In this document: positions 1 to 9,618 of the stretch, one piece after another | How the letters are laid out: every line of letters starts with the position of its first letter | Position numbering within the stretch: the first letter of the stretch is position 1 | Source: Mycolicibacterium malmesburyense | GTDB taxonomy: Bacteria > Actinomycetota > Actinomycetes > Mycobacteriales > Mycobacteriaceae | Direction of reading: 5' to 3' | Assembly: GCF_001050015.1 (NCBI RefSeq) | Contig: NZ_CVTB01000033.1 | Coordinates: forward strand, 35,329-99,328 | DNA length: 64,000 nucleotides | Translations under genes and position numbers: made by a program | Notes under the pieces: generated by a model | Seen by the model: the letters and a program-made list of their open reading frames with translations, nothing else | Databases searched by the model: none | Told to the model about the DNA's origin: nothing

Positions 1-1134
1 GTAGTGGGCGCCGTTGCCGCCGAATCCGAGGTGAGGGTTGGGGTCGCGCAGGATGTCGAATCGGAAGGGCTGGTCGAACACGTCTTCGTCGAAGTTGGCC
101 GAGCTGTAGAACAGGCCGACCCGCTGGCCTTCGCGGATGGTGACGCCGCCGAGTTCGGTGTCGATCAGGGCGGTGCGCTGGAAGCAGTGCACCGGGGTGG
201 CCCAACGCACGATCTCGTCGGCGGCGGTTTCGGGCCGCTCGCGCTTGAACAGCTCCCACTGATCGGGGTAGTCGAAGAACGCGTTCATCCCGTGGGTCAT
301 CGCGTTGCGGGTCGTCTCGTTCCCGGCGACCGCCAGCAGGATCACGAAGAACGCGAACTCCACGTCGTCGAGCGACTCCCCGTCGAGGTCGGCCTCGATC
401 AGCCGCGTCACGATGTCGTCGGCGGGGCAGCGCCGGCGCTCCTCGGCCATCGAGTAGGCGTAACCCATGAGTTCGGCGTTGGCGGCGGTCGGATCGGAGT
501 CGAAGTCGGGGTCGTCGGTGTTCATGATCGCGTTGGTCCAGTGGAACAGCTTCTCGCGATCGGCTTCCGGGACACCGATGAGGTCGGCGATCGCCAGCAG
601 CGGCAGCTTCATCGCGATGTCGTCGACGAAATTGCCGCTGCCCCTCTGCTTCGCCGCGGCGACGATCTCCCGCGCGGCGGTCGCCAGCCGTTCCTCGAGC
701 GTCGCGATCGCCCGCGGGGTGAAGAGGCGCGACACCAGCTTGCGCAGCCGCGTGTGCTCCGGTGCGTCGTGGTTGATCAGCAGGGCCTTGGTGAGTTCGA
801 GCTGATCGGAGGTGACGCCTTCGGGCAGTCGCATCACCGCACCCTTGCGGTTGGTCGACCACAGCTCGCCGTTGCGCGAGATGGCCTTGACGTCCTCGTG
901 GCGGCTGATCACCCAGTATCCGCCGTCGTCGAAGATCGACTCGGGCTGCTCGTTCCACCACACCGGCGCGGTCTTGCGCAGCTGGGCGAATTCGGCGACG
1001 GGGATCCCGCGCAGCAGCACCTCGGGGTCGGTGAAGTCATACCCGGGCTGGGGGTACCTCCCGCTTGCGGGGGAGCGCATCGCGCCTTGGGGGCCGGCAG
1101 CGTCGGGTCCGAACGGGCATGTGGCCTGCGTCAT
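1..1134 (-). CDS. Cytochrome P450, CYP125-like, 3' end outside window
   Basis: This is a heme-thiolate monooxygenase that would hydroxylate a lipophilic substrate. Residues resemble CYP125 of mycobacterial sterol side-chain oxidation: the start of the fold reads YDFTDPEVLL, the I-helix oxygen motif is AGNETTRN, the ExxR segment is ETAADEIVRW, and FDEDVFDQPFRFDILR follows. The frame runs off the window just after FGGNGAHY, so the heme-ligand cysteine lies outside. The chosen ATG at 1134 gives MTQATCPFGPD. Residues about 18-28 (AMRSPASGRYPQ) are encoded by a GC-rich palindrome and look like an insertion before the conserved PGYDFTDP. CYP125-like is an inference from motif similarity; the exact CYP family and substrate are not certain. 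Confidence 0.85.
   Translation of the reverse strand, partial: MTQATCPFGPDAAGPQGAMRSPASGRYPQPGYDFTDPEVLLRGIPVAEFAQLRKTAPVWWNEQPESIFDDGGYWVISRHEDVKAISRNGELWSTNRKGAVMRLPEGVTSDQLELTKALLINHDAPEHTRLRKLVSRLFTPRAIATLEERLATAAREIVAAAKQRGSGNFVDDIAMKLPLLAIADLIGVPEADREKLFHWTNAIMNTDDPDFDSDPTAANAELMGYAYSMAEERRRCPADDIVTRLIEADLDGESLDDVEFAFFVILLAVAGNETTRNAMTHGMNAFFDYPDQWELFKRERPETAADEIVRWATPVHCFQRTALIDTELGGVTIREGQRVGLFYSSANFDEDVFDQPFRFDILRDPNPHLGFGGNGAHY
1051..1076. repeat. GC-rich palindrome inside the P450 N-terminus
   Basis: The segment contains CCCGC-TT-GCGGG at 1060-1071, extended by flanking C/G pairs and preceded by GGTACC. It is in frame with the P450 and encodes part of AMRSPASGRYPQ, a low-complexity stretch between the start codon and the first conserved P450 motif. 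It resembles a small palindromic element inserted in frame; that is inference from base composition and placement. Confidence 0.4.
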
Positions 1135-1191
1135 AACTCGACCATACAACGTGCTGTCAAGTGTATGGCCGGCGGGTTTGGGTGCCGGGAG

Positions 1192-1614
1192 CTACCTGCG
1201 GCGCGGCACGCCGGTGCTCCACAGCGCCCATGCCACCAGCACCGGCTGGAAGAGCAGTCGCACAAACCTCTTGGTGTCGGTGTCCAAGCCGAAGCCGTCG
1301 CGCTTGTTGAGGTACTGCGCGATGTTGCCCGGGAACACGGCGACGAAGAACGCCGCGATGAGCCGGCCGACCAGCACGCGGTCCCGGTTCAGCAGGGCCA
1401 GCCCGGCACCGATCACGATCTCGACGCCGCCCGAGGCCATCACCACGCCGTCCTCGTCCAGCGGAATCGATTTGGGCACCTGGGCCCGGAACTCGTCGCG
1501 CGCCCAGAACAGATGTGACAGTCCGGCGAAGATCAGCACGCCGGCCAGCGCGTAGCGGGCGGCTGTGCGCAGCGGGGTGGTGGGCGGTGCGGGTGCGAGT
1601 GCGGTGGCGGTCAT
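1192..1614 (-). CDS. DoxX-like four-helix membrane protein
   Basis: A 140-residue integral membrane protein with four hydrophobic segments (about residues 20-40, 60-78, 82-104 and 118-136). The arrangement and the FPGNIAQYL motif in the third helix match the DoxX/DoxD-like superfamily, small membrane proteins tied in some species to redox homeostasis; no substrate can be assigned here. The ATG at 1614 is the first start in the frame that keeps a short charged N-terminus. It lies 68 bases upstream of, and divergent from, purD, so the two share a promoter region. A distant paralogue with the same FPANxY motif is at 14761-15210. Confidence 0.75.
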   Translation of the reverse strand: MTATALAPAPPTTPLRTAARYALAGVLIFAGLSHLFWARDEFRAQVPKSIPLDEDGVVMASGGVEIVIGAGLALLNRDRVLVGRLIAAFFVAVFPGNIAQYLNKRDGFGLDTDTKRFVRLLFQPVLVAWALWSTGVPRRR

Positions 1615-1667
1615 CGTCGGCTTGTACCCCGCGGCATCGTCGGCCGAACCAAGATCGGCACTGCGGT

Positions 1668-1673
1668 TAGGGT
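1668..1673 (+). promoter_or_regulatory. Probable -10 box of purD (leaderless)
   Basis: TAGGGT matches the mycobacterial TANNNT -10 and ends 8 nt before the GTG at 1682. No Shine-Dalgarno lies between, so transcription probably begins at or within a base or two of the start codon. The start site itself is inferred. Confidence 0.55.
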
Positions 1674-1681
1674 GAGCAGTT

Positions 1682-2950
1682 GTGCGAGTCCTGGTAATCG
1701 GATCCGGTGCCCGTGAACATGCGCTGCTGTTGGCGTTGCGGCGCGACCCCCAGGTCGACGGCTTGGCGATCGCGCCGGGCAACGCAGGTACCGCGGCCGT
1801 CGCGGACCAGTACGACGTCGACATCACCTCGGGTGAGGCGGTCGCCAAACTGGCGCAGAAGCTCGAGTCCGACCTCGTCGTCATCGGGCCGGAGGTGCCG
1901 TTGGTGCTCGGTGTCGCCGACGCGGTGCGCAGCGCCGGGATCGCCTGTTTCGGGCCGACGAAGGACGCGGCCCGCATCGAGGGGTCGAAGGCGTTCGCCA
2001 AGGACGTGATGGCGGCCGCGGGTGTGCGCACCGCCAGAAGCGAGGTCGTCGACAACCCCGCACGCCTCGATGCCGCGCTCGACCGGTTCGGTCCGCCCGG
2101 CGGCGAGTCCGCGTGGGTGGTCAAGGACGACGGGCTGGCCGCCGGTAAGGGCGTGGTGGTGACCACCGACCGCGCCGCCGCCCGTGCGCACGCTGCGAGC
2201 CTGCTCGACGCGGGACACCCCGTGCTGCTCGAGTCGTTCCTCGACGGGCCGGAGGTGTCGCTGTTCTGCGTCGTCGACGGCGAGACCGTGGTGCCGCTGC
2301 TGCCCGCGCAGGACTTCAAGCGGGTCGGCGACAACGACACCGGTCCCAACACCGGCGGCATGGGCGCGTATGCGCCGCTGCCCTGGCTGCCCGACGGCGT
2401 CGTCACGCAGATCGTCGACGACGTGGTGAAACCCGTTGCCGCCGAACTGGTCAAGCGCGGAAGTTCGTTCTCGGGGCTGCTCTACGCCGGCCTCGCGATA
2501 ACCTCCCAGGGCCCGGCGGTGGTCGAATTCAATTGCCGCTTCGGCGATCCGGAGACGCAGTCGGTGCTGGCACTGCTGGAAACGCCGATGGGTCGGCTGC
2601 TGTATGCGGCCGCGACCGGGGCCCTCGCCGACGAGCCTGCGTTGCAGTGGCGCGATGGCGCCGCCGTGACCGTGGTGCTCGCCGCCGAAAACTACCCGGC
2701 TCGCCCGCGGGTCGGTGACGTGATCACCGGATCCGAGGCCGACGGCGTGCTGCACGCGGGCACAAGCCGCCGCGACGACGGTGCCGTGGTCTCCTCGGGC
2801 GGCCGGGTGCTGTCCGTCGTGGGCGCCGGCGCCGACCTGTCGGCCGCGCGCGATGCCGCCTACGAACTGATCAAGTCGATTCGACTGCCGGGCAGCCACT
2901 TTCGCGGCGATATCGCCCTGGCCGCCGCCGAGGGCCGGATCACCCTCTAG
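1682..2950 (+). CDS. purD: Phosphoribosylamine-glycine ligase (GARS)
   Basis: PurD joins 5-phosphoribosylamine to glycine using ATP, the second step of IMP synthesis, in the cytosol. The 422-residue protein has the expected full length. It opens with a glycine-rich [13 protein letters not shown] motif, carries the ATP-grasp body ([15 protein letters not shown] about residue 145) and the metal/ATP motif [12 protein letters not shown] near residue 280. The start is the GTG at 1682, which removes nothing from the conserved RVLVIGSG strand and sits 8 nt after a TAGGGT -10. The stop overlaps the convergent esterase stop by four bases (CTAG). Its neighbourhood matches Rv0772 and adjacent genes in M. 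tuberculosis. Confidence 0.97.
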   Translation: MRVLVIGSGAREHALLLALRRDPQVDGLAIAPGNAGTAAVADQYDVDITSGEAVAKLAQKLESDLVVIGPEVPLVLGVADAVRSAGIACFGPTKDAARIEGSKAFAKDVMAAAGVRTARSEVVDNPARLDAALDRFGPPGGESAWVVKDDGLAAGKGVVVTTDRAAARAHAASLLDAGHPVLLESFLDGPEVSLFCVVDGETVVPLLPAQDFKRVGDNDTGPNTGGMGAYAPLPWLPDGVVTQIVDDVVKPVAAELVKRGSSFSGLLYAGLAITSQGPAVVEFNCRFGDPETQSVLALLETPMGRLLYAAATGALADEPALQWRDGAAVTVVLAAENYPARPRVGDVITGSEADGVLHAGTSRRDDGAVVSSGGRVLSVVGAGADLSAARDAAYELIKSIRLPGSHFRGDIALAAAEGRITL

Positions 2951-3768
2951 GCCACCAGCAGCGGCGCCATCCAGGCCAACTCCGCCGGGAGCTGCGAGCT
3001 CCAGAATCCGGCGTCGTGGCCTCCGGGCGAGAAGCCGCCCGCGGGGGGATTCGGCAGCTGCGCGACGAACTCCTTGGTCGCCGAGTAGAACGGGTCGCTG
3101 GTGCCGCAGTCGATCCGGATGGGGATCGATGCCAGTTCGGGTAGGCCCCAAACACTGTTGGCCGCATAGTCTTCCGCGCTGTCGAACGCACCGGGCGCGG
3201 CGGCGCCGGACGACGTCCACAGGGCCGGGCTGACCGCGCAGATGGCGGCGGTGCGGGCGGAACCGAGCCGCCCGCCGAGCAGGAGCGCCCCGTAGCCGCC
3301 CATCGACCAGCCGAGAAAGCCGACGCGCGAGGTGTCCAACCCTTGTGAGCCCAACATCGGGATCAGCTCGTCGAGCACCATCGCGCCGGAGTCCTCGCCG
3401 GACGCCCGCTTGTGCCAGTAGCTTCCGCCGCCGTCGACGGCGACCACCGCGAAGGGCGGCAGGCCCGCGCCGACGGCCTCGGCCAACCCCCGTTCCACAC
3501 CTCCGGCCATCACGCCGGAGGCGTCCTGACCCTTACCGTGCAGCGCGATGACCGGACGCAGCGGCGCGTCCTGGCCGGGCGGGCGAGCTATCGCCCAGTT
3601 GGTCTTCTGGCCGCCCCGGGCCTTGGAGATGAAGGACCCGTCGACGTAGGTGGGTGCGGCGGGCGCGGCCGGGACGGCCGGTGCCATCCGCAGCGCCGCC
3701 GCACCGGCCGCGGCTCCGACACCGAGGCGCAGGAGCGCACGGCGACTCAGTTCGGGCATGGCGGCCAT
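2947..3768 (-). CDS. Exported alpha/beta-hydrolase (esterase D/mycolyltransferase-like fold)
   Basis: A secreted serine esterase-like protein. The N-terminus [19 protein letters not shown] is a twin-arginine type signal followed by an Ala/Pro-rich cleavage region ending near residue 38. The catalytic elements are visible: nucleophile elbow GWSMGG (about residue 155), acid in CGTSDPF (about 225) and base in GGHDAGFW (about 253). It corresponds by position to Rv0774c, a conserved exported esterase. The start may be the ATG at 3768 or the one three codons later at 3759; both keep the RR motif. The substrate is unknown. Convergent with purD, sharing a CTAG overlap. Confidence 0.85.
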   Translation of the reverse strand: MAAMPELSRRALLRLGVGAAAGAAALRMAPAVPAAPAAPTYVDGSFISKARGGQKTNWAIARPPGQDAPLRPVIALHGKGQDASGVMAGGVERGLAEAVGAGLPPFAVVAVDGGGSYWHKRASGEDSGAMVLDELIPMLGSQGLDTSRVGFLGWSMGGYGALLLGGRLGSARTAAICAVSPALWTSSGAAAPGAFDSAEDYAANSVWGLPELASIPIRIDCGTSDPFYSATKEFVAQLPNPPAGGFSPGGHDAGFWSSQLPAELAWMAPLLVA

Positions 3769-3897
3769 GATGCCACCGGCGCTCCACCGTCCTGCCGATG
3801 GCGGTCCTCCGTCGCACCAGAAACACCAGCCCCGACTTGGCTGAGCAATGCCGGCGTTTAGCCGAAAGCGCGATGAGAGAGCCGCCCGACTGGCAGC

Positions 3898-4527
3898 ATG
3901 CTAGAGGTGACGGCAGCGGTCACTCCCAAGGGAGAACGTCGGCGCTTTGCGCTGGTCAGCGCGGCTGCCGATCTGCTGTGCGAAGGCGGCTTCGACGCGG
4001 TGCGTCACCGCGCCGTGGCCCGCCGCGCCGGGCTGCCGTTGGCGTCGACGACCTACTACTTCTCCTCGCTCGACGATCTGATCGCCAAGGCCGTCGAATA
4101 CGTCGGCGAGCGCGAGGCCGAGCAGCTGCGCGCACGCGTCGCGATGCTGTCGCGGCGCCGGCGAGGCGCGGAGTCGACCGCCGACATTCTGGTCGACCTG
4201 TTGGTCGACGACGTGGCGGGGCAGCGCGTCAGCGAGCAGTTGATCTCGCGCTACGAGCGCTACATCGCGTGCGCGCGCCACCCTGGACTGCGTGACATCC
4301 AGCGTCGGATTCTGCGCCAGCGCACCGACGCGGTGATCGAGGTCATCGAACGTTCGGGGCGTTCGGTGCGCGCCGAGTTCCTGACCGCGTTGGTCAACGC
4401 CGTCGACGGTGCGGTGGTGGCTGCGCTGGTCGCCGAGGGCGACGGCCCACGCGCAACAGCACGCGCGACCTTGATCGACGTGATAGACGTGTTGGCACCA
4501 ATCGATGAGCGAGTGGCGCAGTTGTAG
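3898..4527 (+). CDS. TetR-family transcriptional regulator (Rv0775-like)
   Basis: A 209-residue one-component repressor. Residues 15-60 form the TetR helix-turn-helix, with the recognition part AVARRAGLPLASTTYYF; the remaining all-helical half would bind a small ligand and dimerise. The start ATG at 3898 is preceded by no good Shine-Dalgarno, so it could be leaderless. The amino-acid permease follows 46 bases downstream on the same strand, making it a plausible target or co-transcribed partner. M. tuberculosis has a TetR gene at this position (Rv0775). The ligand is unknown. Confidence 0.88.
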   Translation: MLEVTAAVTPKGERRRFALVSAAADLLCEGGFDAVRHRAVARRAGLPLASTTYYFSSLDDLIAKAVEYVGEREAEQLRARVAMLSRRRRGAESTADILVDLLVDDVAGQRVSEQLISRYERYIACARHPGLRDIQRRILRQRTDAVIEVIERSGRSVRAEFLTALVNAVDGAVVAALVAEGDGPRATARATLIDVIDVLAPIDERVAQL

Positions 4528-4547
4528 GTGCCACTAGGAGGGCACCG

Positions 4548-4577
4548 ATGAGCGCTTGCGCGAAGAGCAACCGATGA
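4548..4577 (+). CDS. Possible 9-codon upstream ORF before the permease
   Basis: A perfect Shine-Dalgarno AGGAGGG at 4536-4542 stands 5 nt before an ATG that opens a 9-residue frame, MSACAKSNR. Its TGA at 4575-4577 overlaps the permease start codons (ATGATGA). No comparable Shine-Dalgarno serves the permease ATGs directly, since from AGGAGGG they are over 30 nt away. This suggests translational coupling or attenuation. Alternatively the permease starts at TTG 4556, 13 nt after the same Shine-Dalgarno, and the uORF is accidental. Confidence 0.45.
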   Translation: MSACAKSNR

Positions 4578-5995
4578 TGAGTATGCCGACCGACGAGCAG
4601 CCGGAGCTTCGGCGGGTCATGGGCCCGGGGTTGTTGCTGCTGTTCATCGTCGGCGACATCCTCGGCACCGGTGTCTACGCGCTGACGGGCCAGGTCGCCG
4701 GGGAGGTGGGCGGCGCGGCATGGCTACCGTTTCTCGTCGCGTTCACCATCGCCACCATCACGGCGTTCTCCTATCTGGAACTCGTCACCAAGTATCCGCA
4801 GGCGGCCGGCGCTGCGCTCTACGCGCACAAGGCCTTCGGGATCCAGTTCTTCACCTTCCTCGTCGCGTTCGTGGTGATGTGCTCGGGCATCACGTCGGCC
4901 TCGACCGCGTCACAAGCGTTCGCCGCCAACATGATCAAGGGTTTCGGTCTGGATTGGGGCAAGGCCGGTGTCGCGGCCATCGCGCTGATCTTCATGGCGG
5001 TGCTCGCCGCGATCAACCTGCGCGGCGTGAGCGAGAGCGTCAAGCTCAACGTGGGCCTGACCATCATCGAGATCACCGGCCTGATGTTGGTGATCTTCGT
5101 CGGTCTGTGGGCGTTCACCCAGGGCGGCGACTACGACTTCTCGCGCGTCGTGATGTTCGAAAGCGGCGAGGAGCGAAGCACATTCGTAGCGATCACCGCG
5201 GCGACATCGCTGGCCTTCTTCGCGATGGTCGGTTTCGAGGACTCGGTCAACATGGCCGAGGAGACCAAGGACCCGGTCCGGATCTTCCCGAAGGTCCTGT
5301 TGACCGGTTTGAGCATCGCCGGGATCGTCTACATCGTGGTGTCGATCATCGCGGTGGCGCTGGTGCCGATCGGCGAACTGAAGGCCAGCAGCACCCCGCT
5401 GGTGAGCGTGGTCGAGGCCGCGGCGCCGGGGCTTCCGATCGACGAGTTGTTCCCGTTCATCACGATGTTCGCGGTGTCGAACACCGCGCTGATCAACATG
5501 CTGATGGCCAGCAGGCTGATCTACGGCATGGCGCGCCAGCGGGTTTTGCCCCCGGTTCTCGGCTCGGTGCACCGAACCCGCCACACCCCATGGGTGGCAA
5601 TCATTTTCACGACCGTGATCGCGTTCGGGTTGATCTTCTACGTCTCGGCCTTCGCGAGCACCAAGGCGGTCTCGGTGCTCGGCGGAACCACGTCGCTCCT
5701 GCTGTTGGCGGTCTTCGCGATGGTCAACGTCGCGGTGCTGGTGCTGCGCCGCGATGTGCAGAAGGACGGCGCGCACTTCCGGACCCCGACGGCACTGCCC
5801 ATCCTCGGGTTCATCACGTCGCTGTATCTGGTGACACCGCTGTCGGGCCGTCCGGGCACGCAATATCTGCTCGCCGGGATCCTGCTCGTGATCGGCGTCG
5901 TGCTCTTCGTGATCACCATGGCGATCAACAAGCGACTCGGCATCACCGACGCCGGCATCACCGATCCGACCCAGCTGGCCCAGACACCGGACTAG
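4574..5995 (+). CDS. APC-superfamily amino-acid permease
   Basis: A cytoplasmic-membrane amino-acid transporter of about 473 residues with 12 predicted helices. The first helix carries the APC unwound-helix motif (LLLLFIVGDILGTGVYAL), and helices 2-3 read YLELVTKYPQAAGAALY, as in the cationic amino-acid/APC group; the substrate is not deducible. The start is uncertain. ATG 4574 or 4577 overlaps a short upstream ORF, and TTG 4556 would add six residues and sits 13 nt after AGGAGGG. It lies directly after the TetR gene. M. tuberculosis does not have a permease at the equivalent position in the Rv0775-Rv0777 stretch, so this is a lineage difference. Confidence 0.88.
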   Translation: MMSMPTDEQPELRRVMGPGLLLLFIVGDILGTGVYALTGQVAGEVGGAAWLPFLVAFTIATITAFSYLELVTKYPQAAGAALYAHKAFGIQFFTFLVAFVVMCSGITSASTASQAFAANMIKGFGLDWGKAGVAAIALIFMAVLAAINLRGVSESVKLNVGLTIIEITGLMLVIFVGLWAFTQGGDYDFSRVVMFESGEERSTFVAITAATSLAFFAMVGFEDSVNMAEETKDPVRIFPKVLLTGLSIAGIVYIVVSIIAVALVPIGELKASSTPLVSVVEAAAPGLPIDELFPFITMFAVSNTALINMLMASRLIYGMARQRVLPPVLGSVHRTRHTPWVAIIFTTVIAFGLIFYVSAFASTKAVSVLGGTTSLLLLAVFAMVNVAVLVLRRDVQKDGAHFRTPTALPILGFITSLYLVTPLSGRPGTQYLLAGILLVIGVVLFVITMAINKRLGITDAGITDPTQLAQTPD

Positions 5996-6007
5996 CCACT
6001 AGCCGAA

Positions 6008-6871
6008 CTAGCCGCCGAGCTGCCGCCGGATTTCGGTCAGCTCGCGTTGGGCTCGCTCGATCAGGAGCTGGACCTGCTCGAGGCGCGGTAACAGTTCGCC
6101 GGGTTCGGGGTTGGGCACCGCACGGGCCCGAGGCGGGGGCGCCAGCCCCGGCGGCAGCGCGGGGGTGACGATGTAACCGTCGTGGCGGTCGCCGTAAATG
6201 GTGACGTCCTCGCGCCGCCGGTCGAAGTACATCGCTACGTAGGCGCAGAGCACCGCGTCGACGGGATCCTCGCAGGCGTTCAGCTGGAAGGCGCGATCGC
6301 TCGCCTCGATCCTCTTGCGGAGCTCGAGCCAGGCTGGGCTGCTGCGAATGCGCAGCCGCGGGTTGGCGTCGTTCAACCCCTCGATGAGCTCCACCATTTT
6401 CAGCAGCTCGTCCTTGCGCTTGGCGACGTCCTTGGCCCGCCGCTTGTACTTGAGCGTCTTGCCGAGCTTGAACAGCGCGATCGTCGCCGCGTGCGGGTAG
6501 ACCTCGATCGCGCGGCGGTCGGTGCGTGCCTGCGGGTCGGTGTCCAGGCCCAGCCGTTGGCAGAGGACCTCGGCGCGGGGCGGACTGAACAGCGGGTTGC
6601 CCGTGTTCGCGGGTTGCGCGGTCGCCTCGAACGGGGCGAAATCCCGGTTGTAGAGCGTCTCGCCGAGGCGGTAGCCGGTGGGGTTGGTGACGACGAGTGG
6701 CGCGTCGATGGCCACGACGCAGGGTCCGTCGACGTACGGCGCGACGGCCGCCGCGACCTCGTCGTCGCTGACCGCCGCGCCGACGTGCACGAGCCGGCCG
6801 TCACCGTCGAGAACGGCCACGCCGGTCTGGTTTCCTTCCGCCCACGCGAGATCGAGCCCAACGAAGTGCAT
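6008..6871 (-). CDS. DUF429 domain protein (Rv0776c-like)
   Basis: A 287-residue DUF429 protein of unknown biochemical role; the fold is predicted to be RNase H-like. Visible motifs are the opening MHFVGLDLAWAEG with the conserved Asp, AIDAPLVV about residue 65, and the late ACEDPVDAVLCAYVA segment about 205-220, all typical of DUF429. The C-terminal 45 residues are Pro-rich then form a short helix with coiled-coil character. The start ATG at 6871 is chosen because the conserved strand begins there; upstream codons are not conserved in type. It is divergent from purB, 40 bases apart. Confidence 0.8.
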   Translation of the reverse strand: MHFVGLDLAWAEGNQTGVAVLDGDGRLVHVGAAVSDDEVAAAVAPYVDGPCVVAIDAPLVVTNPTGYRLGETLYNRDFAPFEATAQPANTGNPLFSPPRAEVLCQRLGLDTDPQARTDRRAIEVYPHAATIALFKLGKTLKYKRRAKDVAKRKDELLKMVELIEGLNDANPRLRIRSSPAWLELRKRIEASDRAFQLNACEDPVDAVLCAYVAMYFDRRREDVTIYGDRHDGYIVTPALPPGLAPPPRARAVPNPEPGELLPRLEQVQLLIERAQRELTEIRRQLGG

Positions 6872-6897
6872 GGCACCAGCCTGCACTACCCGAGTCG

Positions 6898-6903
6898 TAA
6901 GCT
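6898..6903 (+). promoter_or_regulatory. Probable -10 box of purB (leaderless)
   Basis: TAAGCT (TANNNT) ends 8 nt before the GTG at 6912, with no Shine-Dalgarno in between. This supports GTG 6912 rather than the in-frame GTG at 6906, which would leave only 2 nt after the box. Confidence 0.55.
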
Positions 6904-6911
6904 GAGTGTTT

Positions 6912-8330
6912 GTGACGATCCCCAACGTGCTGGCCAATCGGTACGCCAGCGAGGACATGGTGGCGATCTGGTCGCCGGAAGCCAAGGTCATCGCGGAGCG
7001 CAGGCTGTGGCTGGCGGTGCTGCGCGCCCAGGCCGAACTCGGGGTCGATGTGCCCGCCGGCGTGATCGACGACTACGAGCGGGTGCTCGAACACGTCGAC
7101 CTGGCATCGATCGCCGAACGCGAGCGCGTGCTGCGCCACGACGTCAAGGCGCGCATCGAGGAGTTCAACGCGCTCGCGGGCCACGAACACGTGCACAAGG
7201 GCATGACGAGCCGCGACCTGACCGAGAACGTCGAACAGCTGCAGATTAAGCGCTCGCTCGAGCTGGTGCACTCCCACGGGGTGGCGGTGGTGGCCCGGCT
7301 GGCCGAGCGCGCGGTGCTGTACCGCGACCTGGTGATGGCCGGCCGCAGCCACAACGTCGCCGCGCAGGCCACCACGCTGGGCAAGCGGTTCGCCTCGGCG
7401 GCCGAGGAGCTGCTGATCGCGCTGCAGCGGCTGCGCTCGCTGATCGACCGCTACCCGCTGCGGGGTGTCAAGGGCCCGATGGGCACCGCCCAGGACATGT
7501 TGGACCTGTTCGACGGCGACGCGTCGCGGCTGGCCGAGCTCGAACGGCGCGTGGCCGAATTCCTGGGTTTCACCGAGATTTTCACCAGTGTCGGCCAGGT
7601 GTATCCACGCTCACTGGACCACGACGTCGTCTCCGCGCTGGTGCAGGTGGGCGCGGGTCCGTCGTCGCTGGCGCACACCATGCGGCTGATGGCCGGCCAC
7701 GAACTGGTCACCGAGGGCTTCGCCCCCGGGCAGGTCGGGTCGTCGGCGATGCCGCACAAGATGAACACACGCTCGTGTGAACGGGTCAACGGATTGCAGG
7801 TGGTGCTGCGAGGTTACGGCTCGATGGCGGCCGAACTCGCTGGCGCGCAATGGAATGAGGGCGACGTGTTCTGCTCGGTGGTGCGCCGGGTGGCCCTGCC
7901 CGATGCGTTCTTCGCCCTCGACGGGCAGATCGAGACGTTCCTGACGGTGCTCGACGAGTTCGGCGCCTACCCAGCGGTGATCCAGCGCGAACTCGACCGC
8001 TATCTGCCGTTCCTGGCCACGACGCGGATCCTCATCGCCGCCGTCCGCGCCGGGGTGGGCCGGGAAACGGCGCACGAGGTGATCAAGGAACACGCCGTCG
8101 CGGTGGCGCTGGCCATGCGGGAGAAGGGACAGGAGCCCGATCTACTGGACCGGTTGGCCGCCGACACCCGGTTGCCGCTGGACCGGCCCGCACTCGACGC
8201 GGCGCTCGCCGACAAGCAGGCGTTCACCGGTGCGGCCGGCGACCAGGTGGACCGCGTGGTCGAAGCGGTCGACGAGTTGGTGAGCCGCTATCCCGAAGCG
8301 GCCAAGTACACTTCGGGCGCCATCTTGTGA
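6912..8330 (+). CDS. purB: Adenylosuccinate lyase
   Basis: PurB performs two fumarate-releasing cleavages, SAICAR to AICAR in IMP synthesis and adenylosuccinate to AMP. It is a cytosolic homotetramer of the fumarase/aspartase superfamily. The 472-residue protein starts [12 protein letters not shown], contains the conserved [10 protein letters not shown] (substrate-binding) and the superfamily signature [10 protein letters not shown] about residue 277, and ends normally. GTG 6912 is chosen by alignment with the mycobacterial N-terminus and by the -10 spacing. Its stop overlaps the cyp126 start (GTGA), so the two genes are translationally coupled, as in M. tuberculosis Rv0777-Rv0778. Confidence 0.96.
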   Translation: MTIPNVLANRYASEDMVAIWSPEAKVIAERRLWLAVLRAQAELGVDVPAGVIDDYERVLEHVDLASIAERERVLRHDVKARIEEFNALAGHEHVHKGMTSRDLTENVEQLQIKRSLELVHSHGVAVVARLAERAVLYRDLVMAGRSHNVAAQATTLGKRFASAAEELLIALQRLRSLIDRYPLRGVKGPMGTAQDMLDLFDGDASRLAELERRVAEFLGFTEIFTSVGQVYPRSLDHDVVSALVQVGAGPSSLAHTMRLMAGHELVTEGFAPGQVGSSAMPHKMNTRSCERVNGLQVVLRGYGSMAAELAGAQWNEGDVFCSVVRRVALPDAFFALDGQIETFLTVLDEFGAYPAVIQRELDRYLPFLATTRILIAAVRAGVGRETAHEVIKEHAVAVALAMREKGQEPDLLDRLAADTRLPLDRPALDAALADKQAFTGAAGDQVDRVVEAVDELVSRYPEAAKYTSGAIL

Positions 8331-9556
8331 CGCTGCCCGGGGTCGACTTCACCGATCTGGACAACTTCGCGAACGGTTTTCCGCACGAGCTGTTCGCGCA
8401 GCATCGGCGTGAGGCGCCGGTCTATTGGCATGAGCCGACCGAGCACACGCCCGACGGCGAGGGATTCTGGTCCGTGGCCACGTACGCGGAAACGCTTGCG
8501 GTGTTTCGTGATCCGGAGACCTTTTCGTCGGTCACCGGTGGAACGCGGCCGTACGGTGGGACGCTGTTGCAGGATCTGGCCATCGCGGGCCAGGTCCTCA
8601 ACATGATGGATGACCCGCGCCATTCGCAGATCCGCAGGTTGATCAGTTCGGGCCTGACTCCGCGGATGATCCGCCGCGTCGAGGACGATCTGCGGGCGCG
8701 GGCGCGTCGGCTGCTGGATGCGGTGCAGCCCGGCGAACCCTTCGACTTCCTGGTCGACGTGGCCGCCGAGCTTCCGATGCAGATGATCTGCATCCTGTTG
8801 GGAGTGCCGGAATCCGAACGACATTGGCTGTTCGAGGCGATCGAGCCGCAGTTCGACTTCGGCGGTTCGCGCAAGGCGTCGGTCGGTCAACTGACCGCCG
8901 AAGAGGCCGGCTCGCGGATGTACACCTACGGCCAGGAGTTGATCGCCGCCAAGCGTGCCGCGCCGACCGACGACATGTTGTCGGTGGTTGCGAACGCATG
9001 CCTAGATGACACCGTGGTCGGCGGTGAGCTGTCGGATCTGGAGCTCTACCTGTTCTTCAGCCTGCTCTTCAGCGCGGGCGCGGAGACGACGCGCAACGCG
9101 GTGGCCGGCGGTCTGCTGGCGTTGATCGAAAACCCCGGATCGCTGGCCGGTCTGCGCGACGATCCGACGCTGCTGCCGTCGGCGGCGGAGGAGATGGTGC
9201 GCTGGTCGTCGCCGTCACCGTCAAAGCGGCGCACCGCAACTCGCGACGTGACGCTCGGCGGTTGCCAGATCGAGGCGGGTCAGAAGGTGCAGATCTGGGA
9301 GGGTTCGGCCAACCGCGACGAAGCGGTGTTCACCGATCCCGACGTGTTCGACATCGCCCGCAAGCCGAATCCGCACCTCGGCTTCGGTCAGGGTGTGCAC
9401 TACTGCCTCGGTGCCAACCTGGCGCGGCTCGAGTTGCGGGTGCTGTTCGAGGAACTGCTGGCGCGGTTCTCCGACGCGCGGCTGGTCAAACCCGTCGAGT
9501 GGACACGCAGCAACCGGCACACCGGCATTCGGCATCTCGTCGTCGAGCTGCGGTGA
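8327..9556 (+). CDS. cyp126: Cytochrome P450 CYP126
   Basis: A 409-residue soluble heme monooxygenase closely matching mycobacterial CYP126. The I-helix reads [12 protein letters not shown], the ExxR region is [15 protein letters not shown], and the heme-binding loop is [17 protein letters not shown] with the ligand Cys near residue 360. CYP126 has no settled physiological substrate; azoles bind the M. tuberculosis enzyme. The gene starts at a GTG that overlaps the purB stop (GTGA), so it depends on purB translation and probably on the purB promoter. The linkage of a P450 to a purine gene is conserved but unexplained. Confidence 0.94.
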   Translation: MTLPGVDFTDLDNFANGFPHELFAQHRREAPVYWHEPTEHTPDGEGFWSVATYAETLAVFRDPETFSSVTGGTRPYGGTLLQDLAIAGQVLNMMDDPRHSQIRRLISSGLTPRMIRRVEDDLRARARRLLDAVQPGEPFDFLVDVAAELPMQMICILLGVPESERHWLFEAIEPQFDFGGSRKASVGQLTAEEAGSRMYTYGQELIAAKRAAPTDDMLSVVANACLDDTVVGGELSDLELYLFFSLLFSAGAETTRNAVAGGLLALIENPGSLAGLRDDPTLLPSAAEEMVRWSSPSPSKRRTATRDVTLGGCQIEAGQKVQIWEGSANRDEAVFTDPDVFDIARKPNPHLGFGQGVHYCLGANLARLELRVLFEELLARFSDARLVKPVEWTRSNRHTGIRHLVVELR

Positions 9557-9606
9557 ACGGCGGGCGGTGAGGCGGTCGTGATGGCGGCCGGGGACGAGTC
9601 GGCACC

Positions 9607-9612
9607 TACCCT
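9607..9612 (+). promoter_or_regulatory. Probable -10 box of the DUF1707 gene
   Basis: TACCCT (TANNNT) ends 6 nt before the ATG at 9619 and no Shine-Dalgarno is present, so a leaderless transcript is likely. Confidence 0.45.
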
Positions 9613-9618
9613 CGGGGC

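Noticed and set aside
4..1518. Plus-strand open frame covering the P450 region
   Set aside because: The minus strand encodes a recognisable P450; the plus frame shows no motif and continues through a membrane-protein gene.
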